Notes under the pieces: generated by a model | The model's input: only the letters and a program-made list of their open reading frames with translations | What the model was told of the DNA's origin: nothing | Database searches by the model: none | Shown: positions 1 to 10,502 of the stretch, piece by piece | Layout of the letters: each line of letters begins with the position of its first letter | Position numbering within the stretch: position 1 is the first letter of the stretch | Position numbers and translations under genes: made by a program | NCBI GenBank assembly: GCA_001972305.1 | Contig: BDDD01000377.1 | Span: 612,995-676,994 of the forward strand | Direction of reading: 5' to 3' | DNA length: 64,000 nt | DNA from: Cephalotus follicularis | Lineage: Eukaryota; Streptophyta; Magnoliopsida; Oxalidales; Cephalotaceae

Positions 1-364
1 AGAAGGCGCTTGGCGCCTTAACAAAAAAATAAAATAGGCACGGGCTCATAGCGCCCGTGCCATTGATGAAATAGAGAGAGGCGAGAGATGAGACAGAGAG
101 ATCGGGAGAGAGATGCAGAGAGCGGGAGAGATGTCGGACCGGCGACCGGGAAGAGGCGGCGAGCATCCCTATGGCTTCTCCACCACTGGTAACCCCCTCA
201 TTCTCCTTCTCTCTCCTCTTTTCTTCCCTTTGCGTCTTGGCCTCTGCCATCGTCGTCCGCCACTTTTGGCGTCGCGGATGGGTGTAGTCATGGTCTAGAA
301 GACCACCACTTCCCATTTCAATGGCTGTTGAGGCGTCATTTGGCCGGAATCGGTCGGATTCTAG

Positions 365-690
365 CGGTTGAGTCAACTAACGAGTTGACTCACTACTGCC
401 TCTGCCGCCACTTTTGGCGGCGATTCCCGGTGAGTCTCGGTCACCAACGCGTAGACCGGACCTTGTGGAGGCCAGGGGTGGTGAGACCGGAGCAATGGCG
501 TCTCGGCCAGAGCTCTGGCACGGCGGCAGCCGCCGTTTCTTGGCCAGTTACGGTCAGAGACGTGTAGACCGGGTCGTTCTGTGACTTATTTGTGAAGTGG
601 CCATAATTGTTGGATGACCGACGAGTTGACTCAGTGAGTCAAACTCACTGTCGGCGGTGGCTGCCTATTCCCGGGTGAGTCACAGTGAGA
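365..690. repeat. GAGTTGACTC / GACTCAGTGAGTC palindrome cluster
   Basis: Several inverted copies of the words ttgactca and tgagtcaa occur here. They include the perfect 13-base palindrome GACTCAGTGAGTC at 628-640. The same 13 bases occur in the LTR of element B at 10958-10970, with similar neighbouring sequence in opposite orientation. The words contain TTGACT, which fits the W-box core bound by WRKY factors. That functional reading is inference only. Confidence 0.55.
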
Positions 691-3088
691 TTCGATCAAT
701 AATGTGTTGAACAGCAGTTTAGGGGGGTTGGTTTTAGTGTCGATGGAACCCTAACAGGTTGACCAGAATCTGGCCGGAGTTTCGATTATGACAATTTATG
801 TTTTCTTTGAGTAGGTCGTAACGATATGTGCTATGTTTATGCAGCGTGAAGGATGGTAGAGTTTCGAAACGATGACGAGAACCGATGACCTGTTCAAAGT
901 TTAAAGGGGTTGGTCCGTGGTTGTAATCGGCATTGAATTTGTGAGTAGAACATCTCCTTGCTTACTTTATCTTATTTGTTGTTGGTATTCCTTGACGCTG
1001 GATATTGCCTCTGTTGTGATTTTTAAATGCCATAGCTTGTTGATTCATATGATTGTTGATATCCTGTATTTACGATTCCTAAGCTTCTTGATAGCCCTTG
1101 TGATTGGTTTCCATCATCGTATATTCGGAATCCTTTATTGGGCATTCTTCACTGAACCCCTATATTGCTATGAATTAGTTGTGATCATATGTCCATCAAG
1201 TCTTTTGCTGTTGTATCTACCTGGCTCTTGTGGACATATATGTTTCTGTTGTTGTCGTATATCGATTTGGCTCCTACGGAGATGTATTTTGTTTTGTTGC
1301 CATTGCTATTATATTCTTTCCATCTCCGTGTCGATATAATTGAACTTTGTTGTTGGTACCGTTGAGTAATTCGAATCTTGTGCTGGAAATTGTTGCCTTG
1401 TGGCTGTGTGCCTTTGTATATTTCCGTTGTGAATGGGACGTTCCTTTTCTCTATTCATCATATGAGAGTCCTGTTGTTTGCATATGTGCCCTGTGTTCTT
1501 GTGATATATGACATTGGCCGAGATTGTATTCCGTTTGTCTTTTGTTGCAATATTCATTGGATTGTGATATGATTTCCGAGCAGTGGTAAGCTCGATGTTC
1601 TGGGTGACTTGGTCACCTTCTCACACTTGTGACTTTGTGACTTGTTATATTATTTTACTATGTTTTGCTCTGATGCTGGGTACCAGGATTATGCATATGA
1701 TATTTATTACCGGTCCAAGGAGTGGTATATGTTCGACGCTCAACTCTACTTAGCAGGCCCATTGGTCTATGATGGGGTGTTATGTGGAAACTGCCCCAGG
1801 GTTCCATACCTGGATCTGCGGCATACTATTGTCTATGATGTTATGCCGAGTGTGAGTGTAGCAGAGATGCTCCATTACCCTCCTATTGGACTGTGTTTGG
1901 TTGTGGATATATATATTGCACGCGGGTCCCTCGGATGAGGTTGAGTGTGCGTGCGGGTTTTCTCGGCGAGGGCTAGGGTCCATGCGGTATATGCCGGCCC
2001 CTCGTGCGAGGTATGGATGTTATGCTTACCATAGGCACTCTGCACCGATGTATGATGGATGATGATCACATCCTGTAGCCTATTGGCCTATATTATTGCT
2101 GCAGCGGTTACGTGATGACGCCATGTGATTTGGCGGGGATATGAGACAGTGACAGGAGTGGTACCAGCATCCCCTTATATTTTTGTTGTTTATGATTATT
2201 TGGGCACATATTACATTCTTGATGTTTAATATTTGATTCATGATCGTATCTTTGAGTTGATATTCAGATACTTGGATTTGTTGTTGACTCTCATGTATTT
2301 GATTTCTGTCTTGACTTTGATATTCGTTCAGTGGATTTCGTTGTTAAGTTCGAATGTTTCATTTATGGAGCCTTATTAATGTCTATGGTCACATTTGTGG
2401 AATTTGATTGTTAAGTATCGAGATGATCTTGGAACCTTTGTGGATCTCTTTTGATGATATTGATTTCATTTCTGACTCATGTTATATTGTGGAGCCATTT
2501 GTCGAGTATCGAGATCCCTTTCGTTGATTTAGTTTACACATAGAGAAAATCGATATTCCTTTGTGATCTCGATATCCCTTTGTGATCTCGATATCCTTTG
2601 TGGAACATGATTTGTTATGGATCTTGATATCTTCAGTTGATTTGATTATCCTTTTGGATCTGGATTTCTTTTGTGATCATTGATTTTATTTCTTGCCCTA
2701 GATTCACTTTTATACTACTTTGAGCTTATTTTATTTCGCCTGCTATTCAGCATATATTTATGGGAGATGTATTTATTGTTTCTACTCACTTAGTCAGTTG
2801 GACTAACCCCCTCTCTTTTCTTTTCCTTCCAGATAAAGGCAAGATGGTAAGTGATTGCTAGTTTGTTGCTGTTGATGATTGACCACGTAGGCAGGGCATG
2901 CTACCAAGATTTTAACACATGCATATCATACTACATCAACAATTAAATTACGCATTTACTTATGTTTTCATATAAACATTTTCCTTTATAGTTTTGCTTT
3001 TAAAGGGCCAAGCCCTATAGATTTACTTTTATTACTAGTTGAAATGGTTGAGGCTGAGCCCAACCTATGTTTACTGCTTTAAATTGTG

Positions 3089-3402
3089 GTTTGTTGAGGG
3101 CTGAGCCCGATTATAAACTGTTGATTCCTCCTTCGGGAGTGTGAATATAAACTGTGTTTTTATTTACAGGGGGCATAGTCCGATAAACGGATACTACATG
3201 CCCGATTTTCGTAAAAATTTAAGAGTTAGAAAAATTTTCAAAGCTTTGAAAAAGTCAAATTTTATGAATGGTTTTGGAAAGCCTTGAAGTGGTTTTTTTT
3301 AAGTTATATAAACATATGGCGACTTCAGAACAGAAGTTGTCATATGGAACGTCATATCCGTTCTCGGTAGGATATCGGTTGTTGTAGGGAACGGGTGTGA
3401 CA
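3089..3402 (+). repeat. Diverged direct repeat, copy 1 (pairs with 5529-5866)
   Basis: Both copies begin with ttgagggctgagcccg, continue through ttcctcctt-gggagtg and a-t-aactg-gttttt, and reach tttaagagttag. They end in a short GC-rich cgaca or tgaca terminus. The pair looks like the 3' portions of two old plus-oriented LTRs. Nothing coding lies between them. Confidence 0.5.
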
Positions 3403-3515
3403 AGATGAGTTCTTGACTTTTCTCAATTCACGAGCTATGTGATGAACCTTAAAAAGGGCTTTGAACTGTTTTGGACATAGTTCCATTGGTTTACGAACTC
3501 TTTCACAAACTTCAT

Positions 3516-3745
3516 TTTCTATCAAAACCGTCGACACTTTATGCTTTCAAAACTAAACTCGTCGACACTTTCATATCTTAAACTGAGTAGTCGATGTTTT
3601 ATACTTATGCTTTCTAAAACCGTCGACGCTTTTATGAGTTAAACCAAACAGTCAACGACTTATGCGTTCAAACAAACCGTTGACATTTTATACTTGTGCT
3701 TTTTAAAACTGTCGACGCCCGGGGCTCAGCATCGACGCTTAGTGC
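3516..3745. repeat. GTCGAC palindrome cluster
   Basis: Exact GTCGAC occurs at 3530, 3561, 3622 and 3711. Single-base variants (gtcaacg, gttgac, atcgacgc) lie between them, and the repeated context is aaaac-cGTCGAC-a/gctttta. Confidence 0.7.
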
Positions 3746-4403
3746 CCTCTTCAGCCCAAACACCCTGTTTTACATGGTTTTCCATCCAAAATGGTTTTAT
3801 CTTCAACCGGATTCCATAGAAAGCCTCCCTAAGGCTTTGTAACCTATGGAAATCCTTATATATCACTTTTGATTTCTAAATCGATGTTCAAGTGAAGTTT
3901 TAAGGAAAGTGTTCAATAAAAGAGTTTTACGCAAATGGTTTCTAAGTGGTTTTCAAAATGGTCAGGATAGTTCAGTTGGGATATCGAGACGCAGATATCT
4001 TATTTGGACTTCCTCTCAATTTTTTTATGGATTTTAGAATGGTCAGGTGCTTCCATTGGGACATCTGGGCGCGGATACTCCCATTCGGACTCCCTTTCCA
4101 TTCGTTATAACTTCGATAGGGACCAACCAAATGATATATGAAAAATTGATTACAAAATGGATTATGGACACAAAAATGGCCATTGAATATGTAACAAAAT
4201 GACTTATGATTACAGAAATGATATTACATGTTTTGACGGACGTGGATCCCATGAGATCCTTTACAAAATGGTCCCTATTATTTAAAACACACATGATTTT
4301 GGGTCACAACTACGGGATGGATTATTGATTGTATTGTATGAGACTAACGAGATAACCCATTCCTGACTTTCATTTCCGTCGTGAATGTCATGAATGTTAG
4401 ACC

Positions 4404-4625
4404 ATAGTTTATACCACATTGTGATCGCGGACCATACAAAAGAGCTTACCTCACCTTGTGGTTGACTATTCTGTACCCGACTTACCTCACATTGTGATTG
4501 CGGACCATACAAAAGAGCTTACCTCACATTGTGATTGCGGACCATTAGGAACACGACTTATCTCACATCGTGGTGCGGACCATACAAAAGAGCTTAGCCC
4601 ACATTGTTAGAGGACCAATATGAAT
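4404..4625. repeat. Degenerate short tandem repeat
   Basis: The phrase cctcacattgtgattgcggaccatac, or a close variant, recurs at about 4404, 4487, 4521 and 4562, mostly followed by aaaagagctta. There is no coding potential. Confidence 0.6.
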
Positions 4626-4884
4626 TATGATACGGCACCATGGTCAGTGTTATATCATTCCTCACACCTCCACGACACCAAAAGTGGGTCGAGGGTGGGA
4701 TGGACCCTGTGGACTGTTTGTCCCTATGATTGATATGGATTGTTATATGGATTGTCTGCAGTCCTATGACCTTTATGTGATTAGGACCAGCCCAATAGAC
4801 CACTGCTTAGGGACAGTTGGTATACTGACGTCTTCCGCAATTGTCATTTGTGCACACGACATACCATACATATATACTATACCA

Positions 4885-5035
4885 TTGCACGCATATCTCC
4901 ATTATGCTGATGCACTACATGACATACATTGATATACTGTTGCACGCATATCACTATTATGCTGATGCACTACATGACATACATTGATATGTTGTTACAC
5001 GCATATCACTAGTATACTGTTGCATGCATAGCATA
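4885..5035. repeat. 55-base tandem repeat, about 2.7 copies
   Basis: Copies start at 4885, 4940 and 4995 with ttgcacgcatat or ttacacgcatat and run through ctgatgcactacatgacat. The third copy is partial. This is a local minisatellite in non-coding LTR-like DNA. Confidence 0.75.
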
Positions 5036-5866
5036 GTATACCTACACGACATTATGTCGCTGACCCATTTCCCCTGTGTGCGGAATGGGTCAGGCTCAGG
5101 CACAGGTGATGGACTGCAGTGAGGTATGCTGAGAAGGATAGGTTTTCTATAACAGATTTTGTTAGCCAGTTGTATGTGGAGTTGCTTGTATATGGATTTA
5201 CTTATATGAATTGTATTAGATGAGACAGGCTGAGACGGATGGATTCTTTATAGCATATTTTGATTTGCCCTATTGTACATGGTCTTACTTATGGTAAAGG
5301 ATATGAGTTTGTTTACATGAGTTGTAAAAAGGGCCTTGAGTTATAAATGAACTGTACTGATATGTTAGACTTGTTATGTATAAGAGACAGATCTAAAGAT
5401 ATATTAGAGATATTTTATTTCAGCTATCGACCTGCCGACATGTTGCAGTGCTTATGATATGTGTATTGATGTATTAAACAGGCACAAGCCCATCATTTGA
5501 GGCATTAGAATGATATGATACTGGTTTAGTTGTTATTGTTGAGGGCTGAGCCCGTGTATATATATAAACTGCTAATTCCTCCTTTGGGAGTGTTGATATA
5601 TAAATTGAGTTTTTCTTTACATGGAGTTTAGCTCTATAAATGAATACTTCATGCCGAAATTTTGGGAGATTTTAAGAGTTAGTTTTTATTTTGATTTGAT
5701 TAATTCCGCTGATGTATATATGATTCTTCCGCTTATATGACTTTGATTTAAAGTTTAAAATTTGTAGCACTTTTTGGAGTATGATTATATATGATTGAAC
5801 GATTGAAGAGAATGAATATCACGCGTCAGATCGTGGGGGTTTACTCTCGTGGTTCGGGGCGCGACA

Positions 5867-6828
5867 GCTATACTCAAACCGCTTTACACTATCCTAGCAA
5901 TAGTGTCAGCGAGATCCATGTATGGAACCCAGGGACAGACTCGCTCGTCTTCTCATCCTAACGATGAGAAGGCCGAGGAGGATGGAGCTATGTATATATG
6001 TGCTCGCCTGCACTCAAACCGTTGTACACTGTCCTAGCCACAATGTAAGGAGATCCATGTATGGAGCCTCGGGGGCTGACTCACTCAACAAACCATCATA
6101 GAGAATGGGTACATCGAGGACGGTGGTGAGCACGTACTGTTACCACTCAGGAAAGTGACTAATCACTTGGACAATGCTTGAGCTCTATTGTTCAGAATTC
6201 ACTCCTCTCACGAGGCAGACATACATAAAACGCTAGGGAAACAATTCCCATTAAATCTCACTGACTTCTCTGAACTAAACTGAAAGAGATTTATCAAGAA
6301 ATATGACAAATATTAAAACAACTCATAAGGAAAGGATGTCCCACTCACAGTTCTTGCTACTTCCTCGGACGCTAACTCTTCTCTTTCTTTTCTGCTACAT
6401 TCTTTTGGTGGCTTGACTACTTCCCTTCTTTCTTCTCGTCTGTTTCTTCCTCTACTATGCTCAAAAAGCTTCAAATTGCTACTGGTCCAGGCAGTAAAGA
6501 ACGGGAAAGAAGAAGAAAAACAAAAATTCTCTCTCTCTCTCTCTCTCTCACTCACTTTAACCGGCTGGAACTAAGGGAAAGAGAAGCCAAAACCAAGAAA
6601 ATATCTTTGCTAATCCAACTTAAGCCATCATTTGCCTTGAAAAAAGTAATCTTCCTTAACAAGCTCTGCACTTTAGTTCTCACACTTTCTATAATCTCAC
6701 TCAAGCCTTGGCTCATAACTTCCTCCTCTTTACCATAGTTATACATAAGCCCAATTGTCTAAAGATGGCATATTAATCATAAAAAAAAATTTCTTATATG
6801 CCCCAAAAAAAAGTTTCGGGCCGTTACA
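5867..6828 (-). repeat. LTR-like fragment, minus orientation
   Basis: Read on the minus strand, this begins tgtaacggcccgaaac, a typical Gypsy LTR start, at 6828. It contains a (CT)n tract at 6529-6549. It also holds a direct duplication of a roughly 74-base unit (5873-5948 and 6013-6087, each with gagatccatgtatgga). No reading frame has recognisable protein similarity. It is probably a solo or partial LTR. Confidence 0.4.
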
Positions 6829-7282
6829 AATGCAATGATGGAGTCTTAAAAAGAAGATGAAATCATGCCTTCGATGGCAAAAATCGGTGGATTAAAAGTT
6901 TACCAAATGAGAAGAAAACGCGTCAAGCATAATAGGAAAATCAGATAATCAGTTTTATGGCAAAAAATTGCTTTCCAAAAGTAAGCCACTGTCCATGAAC
7001 AGATAAGGAAGAAGGCTAAAGCGTCGATAGTCATGCAAATCATCGATGTCTATACCCTTTTACACAAAAGCGTCGACGTCAAAGCAAGGCTTCGACGTTT
7101 ACAATACTGGAAGAGACACGAAAGACCACAATGCTAAGGCGTCGCTGCTTAAGACAAAGGCGTCGACGCTTAACGCCCAGAATATAAAAGAACATAGTTT
7201 TTCAAAACAATTTCAAGCGGTCCAAAATAAAATACATAACACCTATAACATGTGACATAACATAACATATGACAACAGGTAT
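6829..7282. repeat. Non-coding flank of element A with GTCGAC words
   Basis: I see no gene. GTCGAC occurs at 7072 and 7162, with further near matches (cttcgacgttt, gcgtcgctgctta) between 7020 and 7175. The sequence is therefore probably the remnant of another LTR of the palindrome-bearing type, cut by the insertion of A at 7283. Confidence 0.45.
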
Positions 7283-7424
7283 TGTTGACATTCATGTGTT
7301 ACAATATTACTTTTGATGATAACAAAGCACCTAACATGTTTGTTAATATGAAGGGATTCTTAAATAAAATATACAAAGTTAAGGTCCAAGTTAAAACAAG
7401 CAAAAAATGTAGATCAGTCATATT

Positions 7425-7865
7425 GGCGTCAACGCCTATATCCTTGGCGTCAACGTGCTGGGCTTGTTATCATGTTCTGGACCTTGGAAGATGATTCTCG
7501 TCGACGTTCTGGGACTTGCATTATTGGCGTCAACAACATGCTGAAGACGTCAACGTCAAAAGGGGCAATTTTGGACAGTAGCTTTGGAGGTTAACGTGAA
7601 GCATTTTGGTGTTAACACCTATGAGGAAGACGTCAACACCTTATTTAGACATCAACACAGAAGGATGCTCAAATTTCAACTAGAGTTGGACGTTGACACA
7701 TAAAGTGTATATTGACGCTCACAAATGATATCCGCGTCAACGCTATGCATATACGTTAACGTGACTAAGGCAAGAATAGGACAGTAACTTATGGAGTCAA
7801 CGCAAAGAGTTGAAGGAGTTAACGTATAAGGGGATAGACAAAAACGCCATGCGTACACGTCAACG
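7425..7865. repeat. GTCAAC-core palindrome-like array in U3 of element A
   Basis: More than a dozen variants of ggcgtcaacgcc, gacgtcaacgtc, gttaac and cgttgac occur in about 440 bases, all upstream of the TATA box. The corresponding arrays are 44975-45425 in LTR2 and 57714-58165 in LTR3. Clusters of conserved palindromes in LTRs are known for Sireviruses of other plants. The core used here differs from that of element C in the same window. Confidence 0.8.
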
Positions 7866-7985
7866 CCAATGACAGCCAGACACAAAAATCTGCAAATATT
7901 GAAGGTGCTGAAATGGTGAGATTCTTTCAAAAATAAACTCCAACGTGCCCTTGATGATAGCAACGGTAATATTCAACAAGAAGCC

Positions 7986-7993
7986 TATAAATA
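7986..7993 (+). promoter_or_regulatory. TATA box of element A LTR1
   Basis: TATAAATA sits inside the inverted repeat agcc-tataaatag-aggct. The same arrangement occurs in LTR2 (45558-45565). LTR3 has the changed form tataaaaa (58297-58304). Confidence 0.75.
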
Positions 7994-8564
7994 GAGGCTG
8001 AATCAACAGCAAAATCATCAAGAAAAACATCAACCAAATCTGCAAGCAAACTTTCATATTCTTAAAGAGCCTTTGTTCTATTTTGCAAGTCTTGTCTTTT
8101 GACATTGTGCAAATACTTTCATAAGTCAACCTTTGTAGAAGTTTTTACAAATACAACACCTACTTGAAAACTGTTGTAACCCAGGTCATTAGTACCTACA
8201 CTCAAAGTTAGGATTTAACTTTCAAAAAATCCGAGTTAGGATTGAACTCGCAAATATCCGAGTTAGGATTTAACTTGTGAAAATCCAGAAGTTTGATTGT
8301 GACCGTGGGATTACAATCTTAGTTGAACCTCAAGTTGCGGATTTGGAGAGTGGACGTAGGCATGGTTGGCCGAACTACTATAAACTGTTTGCAACTCTCT
8401 TTCCCTTACTCTTTTAATAAACTGTAAGTTATTTTATTTCTTATAATTGTTTAGAGTAACTTGTTTGATTGATTGTTTGTATAGTTTTATAAAATTGAAA
8501 AAGGGGGTTATTTTTCGCATAACCTATTCACCCCCCTGTAGGTTGCTAGTTATGGTCCTACATT

Positions 8565-8576
8565 TGGTATCAGAGA
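8565..8576 (+). other. Primer-binding site of copy 1
   Basis: TGGTATCAGAGA lies two bases after the LTR end. It matches the usual TGGTATCAGAGC (3' end of initiator tRNA-Met) except for the last base. Confidence 0.85.
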
Positions 8577-8615
8577 GGGTTTCTAATATTTGTCTTAATT
8601 GTGTTACAATGATCC

Positions 8616-9755
8616 ATGGAAACCTTTTAAATTGTTAATGATAATGTTAGTCGTTTTATTAATATGCCACTCCTCTTTTATGGTAATAATTATAATGAGT
8701 GAAAAGTTAAAATGACCACTTTCATTCAATCCCTTGATTACGATCTATGGGATATAATTATTTTTGTTTTAGAATTACCCAAACAAACTAGATCCAATGA
8801 AAAAGAAAAAGAGATGATAAAATTAAATGCTAAGGCCAAACATATAATTTTTTGTGCTTTGAGTTCTAACGAATTTCATCGTATTTCCACTTGTAACTGG
8901 GAAAAAGAAATATGGGATAGGCTGGAAGATTTTTATGGAGCAAATTCTTGCCTTATGGGGCTTGAAGAATCTGAAAACGAAAGTGATGAAGAAGATGCAA
9001 GCAAAGGAGGAAATGAGGTAAGTTACGATGAATTCATAGAAATAGTTGAAAAATATACTTCGATTATTTCTTCCTTAAAGAAAAAGATTAGTTGTTTGAT
9101 TGTTGAAAATAATGAGTTGAAAATACCTAATTCATCTATGTTGATCGATGAAGATAAGTCTAAAGATATAAAAATTCATCTATTAGAAAAGAATAACAAT
9201 TGTCTTAGAATTGAAGTTGATGACCTTAAGAAAAACAATTTTTCTTTATCTAAAGAAAATAAATCCTTAAGAAATTGACTAGATATCTTGAACATGTCTT
9301 TAGAATTATCAAGTAATTTTAAAGAAGAGAATAAAAAACTTGAAATTGAAGTAGACGCATTAAAGAAAATGTTTTCAGAATTCTCTAGTAGTAGTGACAA
9401 ATTAGATAAACTTCTAGGCGTTCAAAGATGTGTTTTCGATAGAGCCGGTTTAGGCTTTGATGAAATGAATAAAGTACAACATTTTAATAATTTGTTAGAT
9501 AGAAAGAAAATTGCTAACATAGTTTCTTGTAACTGTTGTGGCAAAGTTGGACACACATCTAGTAATTGTTGCCATAGAAAGAAAATTGCTAAAATAGTTT
9601 CTTATAACTATTGTGACAAAGTTGGACACGCATCGAGTAATTGTTGGCATAGAATATATAGTATACAAGTTAAAACGGTTTGGGTTCCAAAAAGAACATT
9701 TTTAACTAACCTTAAAAGACCCAAAGTCACTTGGGTACCAAAGAAATCAATATGA
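8616..9755 (+). pseudogene. gag: gag of SIRE-type Copia, copy 1
   Basis: This encodes the capsid/nucleocapsid precursor that packages element RNA. The frame reads PLLFYGNNYNE-(stop)-KVKMTTFIQSLDY, the usual SIRE gag start. A long Glu/Lys/Asn-rich coiled-coil-like middle follows, then two CCHC zinc knuckles (CNCCGKVGHTSSNC and YNYCDKVGHASSNC), and the frame ends VTWVPKKSI. It is broken by in-frame stops at 8628 (TAA), 8700 (TGA, in place of a Trp codon) and 9276 (TGA, in place of Glu by comparison with copies 2 and 3). The first Cys of the second knuckle is replaced by Tyr. The early stops are shared with copy 3. Confidence 0.88.
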
Positions 9756-9770
9756 TTATGTGTTTTGTAG

Positions 9771-10502
9771 AAGCATTTGAAGGCCAAAACCATTCAATTG
9801 TATATGGATAGTGGCTGCTCCAAACATATGACGAGTGACAAAAATCAGTTCATCACCCTAAAAACAAAAGATGGAGGACAAGTGACGTTCGGAGACGATG
9901 CAAAAGGGAAAATTGAAGGAGTTGGCACCATAGGTAAAAACTCTTCAACCTCTATTGATAATGTATTGTATGTCAAAGAACTCAAACAAAGCTTCTTAGC
10001 ATAAGTCAATTGTGTGACAAAGGTTATAGAGTCACATTCGAAAATACATATTGCATAGTAGTTAATGTCTTTGATAATTCAGTCAAGTTCACTGGATATA
10101 GACAAGACAATGTTTATGTTGTAGATTTAAAAAGTCTTGATTTTAAAAATGTAAAATGTCTTGTTTCTATAAACAATGATGATAATTGGTTATGGCATAG
10201 GAGACTAGGTCATGCTAACATGAACACCATTTCAAAAATTTTAAGATATGATCTTGTTAAAGGCCTTCCCAAACTTTCGTTTGAAAAAGATAAAATTTGT
10301 GATGCTTGTAAAATGGGAAAGCAAACTCGATCATATTTTAAAAGCAAAAATGTAGTTTCCACATCCATGCCATTAGAACAATTGCATGTGGACTTGTTTG
10401 GACCATTCAGGACTACAAGTCTTGGTGAAAAACAATATGCTTTGGTTATTGTAGATGATTTTTCTAGATTTACATGAACTTTGTTTTTAACCAATAAAAA
10501 TG
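9771..10502 (+). pseudogene. pol: pol of SIRE-type Copia, copy 1, 5' part (protease, start of integrase)
   Basis: The protease starts KAKTIQLYMDSGCSKHM with the aspartic protease motif DSG. A one-base deletion near 9988 (aaacaaagc against aaacataagc in the other copies) shifts the frame. It continues with the GAG-pre-integrase HHCC finger (WLWHRRLGHANMNT ... CDACKMGK) and the first integrase aspartate (LHVDLFGPF). The frame meets a TGA in SRFT-(stop) at 10475-10477 and is cut by element B after aaatg at 10502. It resumes at 42142. The stop codons between gag and pol (TGA 9753, TAG 9768) are in the same frame as both genes. Confidence 0.87.

Larger units (their letters stand above)
1..3402 (+). 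repeat. LTR-like non-coding sequence, 5' end outside window
   Basis: I see no credible gene here. The stretch ends in gggtgtgaca, the same end as the Gypsy LTRs later in the window. At 2787-2812 it holds a weaker version of a block (cacttagccgagtgaggac in element F) that recurs in those LTRs. GA-rich sequence lies near 60-130, and stop-rich T/G-rich sequence follows at 780-2780. Short open frames, for example 917-1339, have low-complexity hydrophobic composition and no motif. It is most likely a plus-oriented Gypsy LTR or a fragment of one. No primer-binding site follows the end at 3402, so a solo or truncated LTR is likely. Confidence 0.45.
3403..5866 (+). repeat. Second LTR-like non-coding block
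   Basis: No gene is supported. The block contains a GTCGAC palindrome cluster (3516-3745), a degenerate repeat built on tgcggaccatacaaaagagctta (4404-4625), 55-base tandem repeats (4885-5035), and the second copy of the diverged repeat (5529-5866) ending in ggcgcgaca. The arrangement fits a degenerate LTR whose upstream part carries the palindromes. The boundaries are not resolved. Confidence 0.4.
7283..8562 (+). repeat. Element A LTR1
   Basis: The LTR begins tgttgaca and ends cctaca (TG...CA). It is followed by a primer-binding site. U3 holds a dense array of gcgtcaacgc-like words (7425-7865), and TATA lies at 7986. The A-rich stretch aaaacatcaaccaaatctgcaagcaaa and the repeated tccgagttaggatt segments lie downstream of TATA, in the likely R-U5 part. 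It matches LTR2 and LTR3 along most of its length. Confidence 0.92.

Noticed and set aside
917..1339. 140-codon open frame with hydrophobic composition on the plus strand
   Set aside because: T-rich, Cys/Leu/Ile-heavy translation of LTR-like DNA with no conserved motif; it fits chance.
6313..6746. Overlapping Ser/Arg/Glu-rich frames around the CT microsatellite
   Set aside because: Low-complexity translation of simple repeats within an LTR-like fragment.
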